From assembly GCA_003260025.2 (NCBI GenBank), contig QFZU02000046.1, forward strand, positions 1-64,000: a stretch of 64,000 bases of DNA, given 5' to 3'. Below the pieces are notes generated by a model. It was not told the origin of the DNA. It ran no database searches and was given only the letters and a program-made list of their open reading frames with translations. Positions within the stretch are counted from its first letter, which is position 1; every line of letters begins with the position of its first letter. The position numbers were made by a program, and so were the translations under genes. Positions 17,823 to 25,058 of this stretch are shown here, one piece after another. This DNA comes from Microbispora triticiradicis (GTDB lineage: Bacteria; Actinomycetota; Actinomycetes; Streptosporangiales; Streptosporangiaceae).

Positions 17823-18586
17823 CCCCCGACGGGACCCCCGACGCCGGGCACGAGGCGAGATACCGCGTCATCGCCGCCGACCTCGCCGCGAAGATCCGGT
17901 CGGGACACTACGCCCCCGGTGAGGCCCTGCCGCCGCAACGGGAGCTGAGCGCCTCCTACGGGGTGACCCTCATGACGCTGCGCCAGGCGTTGCGGGAGCT
18001 CAGCGACGAGCGGCTGATCGTGCAGCGGCCCGGCAGGGGCACGTTCGTCGCCCCGCCGCATCTGGCGTACCAGCTCGACTCGCTCCGCAGCCTCGCCGAC
18101 GACCTGCGTAAGCAGGGCCACGACGTGCGGACCGTGGTGACCGGGCGGGCGGTGCGCCGGGCCCCCGCCCGGATCGCCTCCGAGCTGCGGCTGCGTCCCG
18201 GTGACACCGCCCTGCGGCTGGAGCGGGTCCGCGAGTTCGCGGGGCGTCCCGCGGTGCACCAGGTGTCCTGGGTCCGCCGACCGGTCGCCGATCAGATCCG
18301 CGACCGGGACTTCACCGCCGTCTCCCTCTACACGGCCCTCGCCGACGCGGGGGTCGCGGTCGCCCGGGCGTCCGAGGTGGTCCGGCCGGGCCTGCTCGAT
18401 CCCGCCGCCGCCCGCCACCTCCAGGAGCCGCAGGGCAACCCGGTGCTCGTCAGCACCCGGATCACCTACACGCTCGACGCCACGCCCGTGGTGTCCGACC
18501 ACGCCACCATCCTCGGCAGCATGATGGAGATCCGTACCGAACGCGCCGCCACCGGCCTATCCCTCACCTGGGGCGCCGTCAGCTGA
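17819..18586 (+). CDS. GntR family regulator with UTRA domain (HutC subfamily)
   Basis: A 255-residue regulator. The GntR winged helix spans residues 10-80 (YRVIAADLAAKIRSGHYAPG ... LSDERLIVQRPGRGTFVAPP) and a UTRA effector domain follows (90-250; LRLERVREFAGRPAVHQVSW ... RITYTLDATPVVSDHA). It is coupled by ATGA to trpA. Control of a trp pair by a HutC-type protein is unusual; the tandem GTTATAGAAC boxes before trpB are the likely target and an amino acid or indole derivative a plausible ligand. Confidence 0.88.
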   Translation: MTPDGTPDAGHEARYRVIAADLAAKIRSGHYAPGEALPPQRELSASYGVTLMTLRQALRELSDERLIVQRPGRGTFVAPPHLAYQLDSLRSLADDLRKQGHDVRTVVTGRAVRRAPARIASELRLRPGDTALRLERVREFAGRPAVHQVSWVRRPVADQIRDRDFTAVSLYTALADAGVAVARASEVVRPGLLDPAAARHLQEPQGNPVLVSTRITYTLDATPVVSDHATILGSMMEIRTERAATGLSLTWGAVS

Positions 18587-18626
18587 GCACCTGTGCGCGG
18601 TCTGTCCACGTTCGTGGCCGAGGCCA

Positions 18627-19718
18627 TCAGCGGCGTCGCGGCGTGTAGGGAGCCAGAGCAGCGATGTCCACATCCGCGTCGGGCCAGCGAGAACGCAGCG
18701 CCTCGGCCAGGCGCCGGCACAGGCCCGTCAGCTGCGGCAGGGCATGGTGCGCCCGAGCGGTGTCGGCGGCGGCTTCCAAGGTCGTCACGAGTTGGGCGCG
18801 GCTGTCCTCCCCCGCCGGCCGCCCGTCCAGTGTCGGCAGACGCGAGAGGCGGGTCAGCGCGAATGCCACGCATGCCGCCGCCAGGGCGACACCGTAGAGC
18901 CGATCGTCCTCGGCCTGCGGCACCCCGGTCGCCAGAGCCCGCCGATAGGTCTCGGCGACCTGCGGCAGCGGCGCCGAGCCGCCGGGCTGTGCGGGCATGC
19001 TCACCCACATCCAGGCCGGACCTGGCACATGCAGGCAGACGGCATCGTGCAGCGCATGGGTGAATCCGGCGAACTCGAAGTCGATCAGGCGTGCATCGGT
19101 CGGCCCATCCGCGCGGACCAGAACGTTGTTGGTTTCCGGATCGCCGTTGCTCAGCACCAGAAAGGGCCCGGGATCGGCCAGTTCCGACAGTGCGCGGGCG
19201 AACTCGCGTTCCACCGCCCCGCTGATCGTGACTCCCAGCGCCTCGGCCTGCGACAGACCCTCTTCGCGCAGCCGGGCCACACGCCCAAGCCGGTCGGTCT
19301 CCGGATCGACCTGTCCCAGGTCCGCTCGCCGCCGGTAGTACAGCCCCGCCTGTCCGGCGGTCAACGCGCCGAGTTCGCCACGGGCACGAGCGAAGGCCTC
19401 CAGGCGTACGGCATGCGCGGCGATGCCATCGCTGCGCAACAGTCCGTCCAGTGCGACCCGTGGCGCGAGATCCTGCAGAATGACGCGTCCCGCAGAGATG
19501 TCCGCCGCCAGCACGCGTGGTGCCAGATCGACGCGGAGGTCCTCCGCCAGAAACCGCAGTGCGGCTACTTCCGTGCACAACCGCCACGCCTCGGCACGCC
19601 TGCCGTCGGCATGAGGTCCCATCCACTTGACGATCACTGTCTCACCGCGGTCGGTCCGAGCACGAGCGACCCGCCAGGGCTCCAACCTCGTCCACTCCAC
19701 CAGCTTGATCACTGGCAT
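18627..19718 (-). CDS. APH/choline kinase-fold phosphotransferase
   Basis: A 363-residue protein with the aminoglycoside phosphotransferase kinase fold. The ATP-binding Lys is probably in VIVKWMG near 31; the catalytic loop reads LSNGDPETNNVLV (191-201), with Asn in place of the usual His of HGD but the catalytic Asp (193) kept, and the metal-binding motif is DFE (213-215). Its substrate is unknown and resistance should not be assumed. ATG 19718 is chosen; GTG 19712, 7 nt after TAGGCT, would be a leaderless start. The gene lies downstream of a broken two-component system. Confidence 0.72.
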   Translation of the reverse strand: MPVIKLVEWTRLEPWRVARARTDRGETVIVKWMGPHADGRRAEAWRLCTEVAALRFLAEDLRVDLAPRVLAADISAGRVILQDLAPRVALDGLLRSDGIAAHAVRLEAFARARGELGALTAGQAGLYYRRRADLGQVDPETDRLGRVARLREEGLSQAEALGVTISGAVEREFARALSELADPGPFLVLSNGDPETNNVLVRADGPTDARLIDFEFAGFTHALHDAVCLHVPGPAWMWVSMPAQPGGSAPLPQVAETYRRALATGVPQAEDDRLYGVALAAACVAFALTRLSRLPTLDGRPAGEDSRAQLVTTLEAAADTARAHHALPQLTGLCRRLAEALRSRWPDADVDIAALAPYTPRRR

Positions 19719-19825
19719 CAGCCTAGTGCGGCGGGCTTGCCGGCCTCGGTGGTCAGCGCGTAGCGGCACCGACGGTCTGCCCGACCCCCGAGCCGGTTCA
19801 TGCCGTCGTTCCGATGGCACGACGT

Positions 19826-20326
19826 TCACGGAGGCTCGGTAGCACCGAGCAGGCCGCGGTTGTAACCCTCCGCGACCGCGGCCGCACGATCGTTGACGTC
19901 GAGCTTCGCATAGACGTTGAGCAGGTGCGTCTTGACCGTGGCCTCGGTGATGAACAGCCGGGCGGCCGAGCGTACGGCGCGCAGCAGCTCGTCCCGCGGC
20001 GCGTCCTTGAGCAGGTAGCCGGTGGCACCGGCCTCGATCGCGGGCAGCACGTGGCTGTCAGTGTCGTAGGTGGTCAGCACCAGCACCCGGGCCGACACAC
20101 CGCGCCGGGTCAGCTCGCCGATCGCGGTGACGCCGTCCATGCCGGCCATCCGCAGGTCCATCAGGATCACGTCCGGCTCGAGCGTCTCGGCCAGCCGGAC
20201 CGCCTCGGCCCCGTCCGCCGCCTCGCCGACCACGGTGAACTCGGGGTCGCGGGCGAACATGCTGCTCAACCCGTCCTGTACCACCGGGTGGTCGTCGGCG
20301 ACGAGCAGCTTGATCGGGTCACTCAC
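19826..20326 (-). CDS. NarL/LuxR response regulator with internal deletion
   Basis: A 166-residue protein. The receiver domain is complete (D11, D12, phospho-acceptor D57, K107 region GYLLKDAP). At residue 124 the chain jumps from AVRSAAR directly to LFITEATVKTHLLNVYAKLDV, losing about 45 residues that normally carry the linker and the first half of the LuxR helix-turn-helix. The frame is kept. DNA binding is therefore probably lost. The GTG start overlaps the stop of the kinase pseudogene (GTGA). It is presumably a decaying partner of that kinase. Confidence 0.8.
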   Translation of the reverse strand: MSDPIKLLVADDHPVVQDGLSSMFARDPEFTVVGEAADGAEAVRLAETLEPDVILMDLRMAGMDGVTAIGELTRRGVSARVLVLTTYDTDSHVLPAIEAGATGYLLKDAPRDELLRAVRSAARLFITEATVKTHLLNVYAKLDVNDRAAAVAEGYNRGLLGATEPP

Positions 20327-20535
20327 GAACGCACCTCCGCCGCCTTGGCGGGCAGGCAGGCCGAGATCCCGGTCCCATCCCCCACCTCCGATTCGATCTG
20401 CAACGTGCCCGACAACGCCTCGATCCGCTGCCGCATCGCCACCAATCCGAAGCCCCCGTCGCGCTCGATCCGGGAGGCCGGGTCGAAGCCGCAGCCGTCA
20501 TCGCGTACGTCGAGGGCCACCTGCCGGTCCATGTA
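20323..20535 (-). pseudogene. Histidine kinase, 3' fragment (interrupted by Tn3-family element)
   Basis: The last about 70 codons of a NarL-type sensor kinase: DVRDDGCGFDP, GGFGLVAMRQRIEALSG and a GTGISACLP end, the G-boxes of the HATPase domain. The upstream coding sequence resumes at 38520 across the transposon, with ATGTA duplicated at both edges. The two parts join as LTLSYM / DRQVALDV. The stop overlaps the response regulator start. Confidence 0.88.
20531..20535. repeat. Target-site duplication, left copy (ATGTA)
   Basis: ATGTA immediately precedes the GGGG end of the element and recurs at 38520-38524. Five base pairs is the Tn3-family duplication length. Confidence 0.9.
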
Positions 20536-20575
20536 GGGGCATGACGAGCATCCGAACGAAAAGTCCCGTTAACGG
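20536..20575 (+). repeat. Terminal inverted repeat, left (IRL)
   Basis: 40 bp beginning GGGGCATGACGAGCATCCGA. It pairs with 38480-38519, with mismatches only at repeat positions 18 and 37. Confidence 0.92.
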
Positions 20576-20584
20576 AGCAGCGTT

Positions 20585-20620
20585 AAGCGGCTTGCCGTGA
20601 CTTTCCGTTCAAATGCGTCT
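20585..20620 (-). repeat. Second, degenerate Tn3-type terminal repeat inside the left end
   Basis: On the plus strand this reads TGACTTTCCGTTCAAATGC and then TCTCGCC. It resembles the right-hand terminal repeat of the element (GGACTTTTCGTTCCGATGC), in the same orientation, 10 bp inside IRL. It may be a relic of another related element. Confidence 0.45.
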
Positions 20621-20640
20621 CGCCGAAGGGTTTTCGCACG

Positions 20641-21577
20641 TCATGACGGATGCAGGCGGGTGGCCTGAACGGCTGTGACACGGGCGGCGTACACGCGGTG
20701 CGCCTTGCGCTCGGTTGGGCCAGCATTGGCGAGGGCAGCGCTCTGCTCCAGCGCGGCGCGGTGGAGTGCGAGCGGGGCCGTGATGCGGACTGAGTAGCCG
20801 TGGCCGCGGCGGATGGTCTGCCCGGAGGCGAGGGCCTGGCGGACGGTTTCATCACCAGCCGTACGCAGGTGATCGGCGAGCAGTCCCGGCAGATCAAGGG
20901 TCGCATCCAGGCCCAGCGCGGGCACGCGATGCCGCTCGCCGGTGTCGGTCGGCGGCGCGTCGAGTTGGTCGGGCATGTTGCGGGCGTCGGCGGCATCCAG
21001 GACACGGCGGATGGTCTTGGGGGTGACCTGGTGCCGCCGGGCCAGGGCCTTGAACGGCGGCACCCTGGCGGTACTCCTCGACGATGGCGGCCGCCTTGTC
21101 CTGGTCGAGGGCGGCGGGGCGGCCGAGGGTCTTGCCGGCGGCCTTGGCGGCGGCGACGCCCTGGCGGGTGTTCTCGCCGATCATGTCGCGCTGGAACTCC
21201 AGCACGGCCTCCAGGACCGAGACCATCATTTTCGTGCCAGGGTCGTCGCTGGCCAGGTCGATGCCGGACAACAGTCCGGATTCGACGCGCAGGTGGAGGC
21301 CGCGGCGGATGAGTACGGGGCGCAGGGCGAGGATGTCGGCGACGGAGCGGAACAGGCGGGCGGCGTCGGCGATACGGATGGTGTCACCGACTGCGGCCGC
21401 ATGCAGCAGTGTGGTGAAGCCCGCGCGGTCGAGGGAGAGCTGCCGGCTGGAGGTGGCGGGGTCTTCGTAGACCGGGGCGCCTGCGGTCAGCAGGGCGGTG
21501 AGGGCGTGCCGCTGGCGGGCGTCGGTCTGCTTGTCGGTGGAGTGCCGCAGATAGACCAGGTCAGCCACGCCCGGCAT
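20641..21577 (-). pseudogene. Serine recombinase (resolvase/invertase family), frameshifted
   Basis: The N-terminal catalytic domain is complete: VYLRHSTDKQ carries the nucleophile Ser, with Arg-rich AADAARLFRSVADI and the EFQRDMIGENTRQGVAAAKAAGKTLGRP dimer helix region. Near 21055-21065 one extra base shifts the frame just after IVEEYRQG. The other frame continues with a Hin-like helix-turn-helix (FKALARRHQVTPKTIRRVLDAAD) and a C-terminal extension ending at 20641. The total would be about 310 residues. It is a second resolvase besides tnpR, probably inherited from a nested element, and inactive unless the frame is recoded. Confidence 0.78.
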
Positions 21578-21644
21578 CCGCTGAGTGGTTGCTGGTGAAG
21601 GGGATCGCCGTGCTGTTCCAGTCGGTCTGCTCGACCAGGGCCAT
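21561..21644 (-). CDS. Short ORF overlapping the resolvase start
   Basis: A 27-residue ORF (MALVEQTDWNSTAIPFTSNH, then SADAGRG) with AAGGGG 5 nt upstream of its ATG. Its stop lies inside the start of the resolvase pseudogene, as in coupled genes. It may be a leader peptide or the truncated end of a lost gene. No family is recognised. Confidence 0.35.
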   Translation of the reverse strand: MALVEQTDWNSTAIPFTSNHSADAGRG

Positions 21645-22153
21645 CGTGTCCCCTTGCCGAAGGTCGGCCTTGTGGTAGCCGACGGGTTTCTGCGGCCACT
21701 TTAAGGGGGCGGAAAGGGGAGGCGAAAGTCTGGATCGGATTCCATTGGATCGACCGGCCGTTTTCGCAGGTGGCGGACGGCGGCTTGATTGGATCCGCCC
21801 AAGTGGGCGCAATCGACCGATTGCGCCCCCGCTCGCCATCGGCTTGGCACGGCGGGGATCACGCTCTCGTCGTGCCGCCCCCTGGGAGATCGTTTCTCGA
21901 AGCACACCTGGACTTCGATGCTGACAGGCGTCGCCGTGGCTATCTGGGGTTGTTCGCATCTTTTCGCAGGGCAGGAAGATGTCATCTTGCCAGGCACGTA
22001 AAGGCACGTTGGCTGGCATGCTGGCATGCTGGGGTGAACGCATGTTCAGGTCGTGGTGATGTTCGTTCAATGCCTGTCCGCGGGGCCCGGTCAGGGCGGC
22101 GGCTCGCCGTAGCTATAGGAGCCCGAGCTGCAGGCCGTGAGCAGGTCGGCGCT
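21645..22153. other. Repeat-rich intergenic stretch, possible res region of the second resolvase
   Basis: There is no convincing gene. It contains the 24-bp inverted repeat at 21805-21828, a pair of GGATCGxxTTCCATTGGATCGA-like units near 21731-21752, AAGATG-t-CATCTT near 21977, and direct GGCATGCT repeats near 22016-22030. Such clustering is what a multi-site res region looks like. Confidence 0.4.
21805..21828. repeat. Perfect 11-bp inverted repeat, candidate resolvase site
   Basis: GGGCGCAATCG and CGATTGCGCCC are separated by the dinucleotide AC. Serine recombinases cross over at a central 2-bp step between inverted half-sites, so this fits a res core upstream of the resolvase gene. The match is structural only. 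Confidence 0.5.
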
Positions 22154-23053
22154 TCAACGCGGCTGGCTGGTGGGGTGTGCCGGCTGGGTGGCTGCCAGGC
22201 TGGTCAGGAGCTTGAGCCGCTCTTCGGAGGTGCTGCCTGGTTCGGCGGTGTAGATGGTGAGGTCGTACACGGTCCGGCTAGAGATGGGCAGGTCGAGGGA
22301 CTGGTAGGTCACCTCCAGGTCGCCGACCTGCGGGTGCCGCAGCCGCTTGCTGCCAGCGTGGCGGATGCGCACGTCGTGGGCGGCCCACTGGCTGCGGAAC
22401 GCGGTGCTGAGCGTGGACAGCTCGCCGACGAGGTCGCGTAGCGCCCGGTCGTGGGGCTCGCGTCCGGCCTCGGCGCGCAGCAGCGCGGCGCTGACGGCGG
22501 TGGCCGCGTCCCAGTCGACGAAGAACCGCTGGGAGCCCGGGTCGAGGAAGACGTAGCGGGCGAGGTTGGCGCGGCCGTTCGGTGTGGTGGCAGGGCTGTC
22601 GAAGACCGGCGCGAGCAGGGCCCGGGCCAGCGCGTTGTGGGCGACGAGGTCCTGGCGGCCGTTGCGTACGAACGCCGCCGACATCGTCATGGAGTCCAGC
22701 AGCCACTGGACGCGCGGCGGGACCTGGACGTCCTTGCGGCGCGAAGGTGCGCGGCGGGCGGGCCGGGCGGCCTGGGCCAGGTCGAACAAGTAGGTGCGTT
22801 CGTCCTGGTCCAGGCGAAGGGCCTGGGCGACCGCGTCGAGCACCTCTTCCGATACGCCGCTGATGTGGCCCTTCTCCAGCCGGGTGTACCACTCGGTACT
22901 CACACCGGCCAGCACCGCGACCTCCTCGCGGCGCAGCCCGGGGACCCGGCGCCGGCCGCTGGTGGGCAGCCCGACCCGCTCCGGGGCCAGCTTCGCGCGC
23001 CGGGTGGCGAGGAAATCCCGGATATGGGCACGGTGGTCGGGCCGGTCCTCCAT
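22154..23053 (-). CDS. XRE-family regulator with MmyB-like ligand-binding domain
   Basis: A 299-residue regulator. The XRE helix-turn-helix is at 12-80 (GLRREEVAVLAGVSTEWYTRLEKGH), and an MLTR/MmyB-type PAS-like domain follows from about 105 (WLLDSMTMSAAFVRNGRQDLVAHNALARALL ... ARYVFLDP ... FFVDWD). Such proteins bind fatty-acid-like or other small ligands and usually repress an adjacent short-chain dehydrogenase. Here an SDR gene is divergent, 240 bp away, so control of it is likely. It is cargo of the transposon. Confidence 0.88.
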   Translation of the reverse strand: MEDRPDHRAHIRDFLATRRAKLAPERVGLPTSGRRRVPGLRREEVAVLAGVSTEWYTRLEKGHISGVSEEVLDAVAQALRLDQDERTYLFDLAQAARPARRAPSRRKDVQVPPRVQWLLDSMTMSAAFVRNGRQDLVAHNALARALLAPVFDSPATTPNGRANLARYVFLDPGSQRFFVDWDAATAVSAALLRAEAGREPHDRALRDLVGELSTLSTAFRSQWAAHDVRIRHAGSKRLRHPQVGDLEVTYQSLDLPISSRTVYDLTIYTAEPGSTSEERLKLLTSLAATQPAHPTSQPR

Positions 23054-23293
23054 GCCCCCACGGTAACCGCAGGGTTCGCGCAGGCGCCGACGGTAAGGGG
23101 GTTGAACTTATCCCCTCTATAAACGCGCTCTGCTTCGCGCCCGGCCGGGCGGGTTTCCTGGGATCAGCGAATCGAACGCGACCTGCGACACGGAGATGGG
23201 CCCTGTCCGACCAGCTCTTGTAGCGGTGATCGGCCCGCCCATCACCGTCGAAGCCCTGTGATGCCAGGACCTCCAGCACCCGGGAGTATGACC

Positions 23294-23992
23294 ATGACCG
23301 GCAAGACCGTACTGATCACCGGCGCGACCAGCGGCATCGGCGCCCACACCGCACGACTGCTCCTCGACCGCGGCCACCGCGTGGCCGTCACCGGCCGAGA
23401 CGAGACCAAACTCAAGTCCTTCCTCAACGAGACCGGCCACCCCGACCGCCTGCTCGGCATCATCGCCGACGCCGCCGACTGGCCGGCCACCCACGCCGCC
23501 GTGACCCGCACCGTGGCACACTTCGGCGCCCTGCACGCCGCAGTGGCCAACGCCGGCTTCATCCCCGCCGACCACCCGCGCACCATCGCCGACGGCGACC
23601 CGGACCTGTGGGCGCCCATGGTCCTCACCAACGTCCTCGGCCCCGCCCTGCTGGCCAACGCCGCCCTCCCCCACCTCGAGACCACGGGCGGGCGGCTGGT
23701 GCTCATCGGCAGCGTCGCCGGCCTGAAGAACAGCCCCGCCAACCTCTACTCCGCCACCAAATGGGCCGTCACCGGCATGGCCGAGAACCTGCGCATGTAC
23801 GCCACCAGCCGCGGCATCGGCGTCACCCTCGTCAACCCCGGCATGACCGACACCGCCTTCTGGCAAGGCGGCGTCCCGCCCTTCGCCCTGTCCCCCAAGC
23901 CCGTCGCCAAGGCCATCTGCTTCGCCCTCGACCAGCCGGCCGACGTCGACCTCAACACCCTGACCATCCGGCCGGTCGGCCAGCCCGTCTGA
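23294..23992 (+). CDS. Short-chain dehydrogenase/reductase
   Basis: A 232-residue classical SDR. The NAD(P) motif TGATSGIGAHTARLL is near 9-23, NAG near 88, the catalytic Ser is in LIGSVAG, and YSATK holds Tyr and Lys. ATG 23294 has GGGAG 7 nt upstream. The substrate is unknown. It is divergent from the XRE/MmyB regulator, the standard actinomycete pairing. Confidence 0.88.
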   Translation: MTGKTVLITGATSGIGAHTARLLLDRGHRVAVTGRDETKLKSFLNETGHPDRLLGIIADAADWPATHAAVTRTVAHFGALHAAVANAGFIPADHPRTIADGDPDLWAPMVLTNVLGPALLANAALPHLETTGGRLVLIGSVAGLKNSPANLYSATKWAVTGMAENLRMYATSRGIGVTLVNPGMTDTAFWQGGVPPFALSPKPVAKAICFALDQPADVDLNTLTIRPVGQPV

Positions 23993-24155
23993 GGCAGATC
24001 TGACGCCCTGTGGCATCGCAGCCGGTCGTGAGCCGTGATGTTCGCATCGGAAGCGAGACAGCCACCCCGGCAGGCGGCCAGAGATCTCCTGGTCACGCCT
24101 GCGGATAGTCCGGCTCCAGTTCCACCGCATGAATCTCACTGCAAAGGAGAAGTCC

Positions 24156-24527
24156 ATGAAACGCATCACCAAACGCGCGGCCCTGGCCACTCTGGCGTCC
24201 GTCGCGGTGACGGCCTCACTTGCCGTCGCCCTCCCGACGGCGGCGTACGCGATCAATGAGGTCCCGTGCGGCGACCGGACCGACCTCGTGCGCGCCACAA
24301 TCCACGCAACCGGCGGCTCGTCAGCCGACTACTGCTACGCCAACGGCGGAACGGATATGTACGTCCAGGATGTCTGGTGGGTCACCCGGATCTCGACCGG
24401 TAACAACCGCGTTCAGTGGTACGGGGACGGAAGGTGGCAGCCGGCTCAGCCGATCCCGAAGTGGACCGTGTTCACCTGGCCGAACCATCCCGGTGGGGTC
24501 CGCATCCAGGGGATCAGGATCGTCTGA
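24156..24527 (+). CDS. Secreted beta/gamma-crystallin-like small protein
   Basis: A 123-residue precursor. The Sec signal peptide MKRITKRAALATLASVAVTA...ALPTAAYA has a basic start, a hydrophobic core and an AYA cleavage site near 32, leaving a mature domain of about 91 residues with two Cys. The domain (CYANGGTDMYVQDVWWVTRI, then TGNNRVQWYGDGRW and WTVFTWPNH) resembles the single-domain crystallin-fold proteins of Streptomyces such as the metalloproteinase inhibitor and SKLP toxin. AAAGGAG lies 6 nt before the start. It could be an inhibitor or toxin carried as cargo; no enzyme motif is visible. Confidence 0.68.
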   Translation: MKRITKRAALATLASVAVTASLAVALPTAAYAINEVPCGDRTDLVRATIHATGGSSADYCYANGGTDMYVQDVWWVTRISTGNNRVQWYGDGRWQPAQPIPKWTVFTWPNHPGGVRIQGIRIV

Positions 24528-25058
24528 ACTGCCGGCGATATCGGGGCGGCGGTCCTGCCCGATCGCCGCTCCGGCCGGCAAGGCCCCGGGGTACAGCCCC
24601 GGGAAAGCCGGGCTCCCACATTGAGGTCGCGAGTTCGCGTCACCACCACTGACATCAACGCGGACGAAACCAGCGTGTCCCAGGTCGGGGTGCGGGCCGG
24701 CGTCTGATCCTTGCCGGTCAGCCAGATCGCGTAAGCGATGTCCTCGCCGAACTTCCACACCAGGTCGCGGCGGATGTCGGCGAGGTCGGGGTCGCTGTCG
24801 GTGGGCCGGGAGGGCTTGCGTCGCCACCAGTTCATGGTGTCGATGCTGGCATCCGCCCGGCCCGGGACGGGCCGTCTTCTGTCGATCTCGGCGTTCACGG
24901 GGGGCGTTACGGCAGTTTCGCCAGGACGTCGTGCGGGCGCACGGGCGGGTCTGCGTTCGCACGCACGAACCCTTGTGCACGCGCGTGAGGCGTGTCCTGG
25001 TCCATGGGTGTCCCGGTTCTGCCGCGCCTCGCCCTGGAAATGACGGTGCAATTGAGGC
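24528..25058. other. Low-coding stretch with a possible leftward ORF remnant
   Basis: On the minus strand an ATG at 24835 opens a frame whose first about 55 codons (MNWWRRKPSRPTDSDPDLAD, then IRRDLVWKFGEDIAYAIWL) have coding-like third positions, then lose that character and run into the 3' end of the crystallin-like gene (stop at 24446). It looks like the front of an unknown small gene that has lost its end. Nothing else is supported. Confidence 0.35.

Noticed and set aside
24446..24835. 129-codon minus-strand ORF as an intact gene
   Set aside because: Only the first 55 codons look coding, there is no ribosome site, and the end overlaps the crystallin-like gene. It was kept as a possible remnant in the gap entry.
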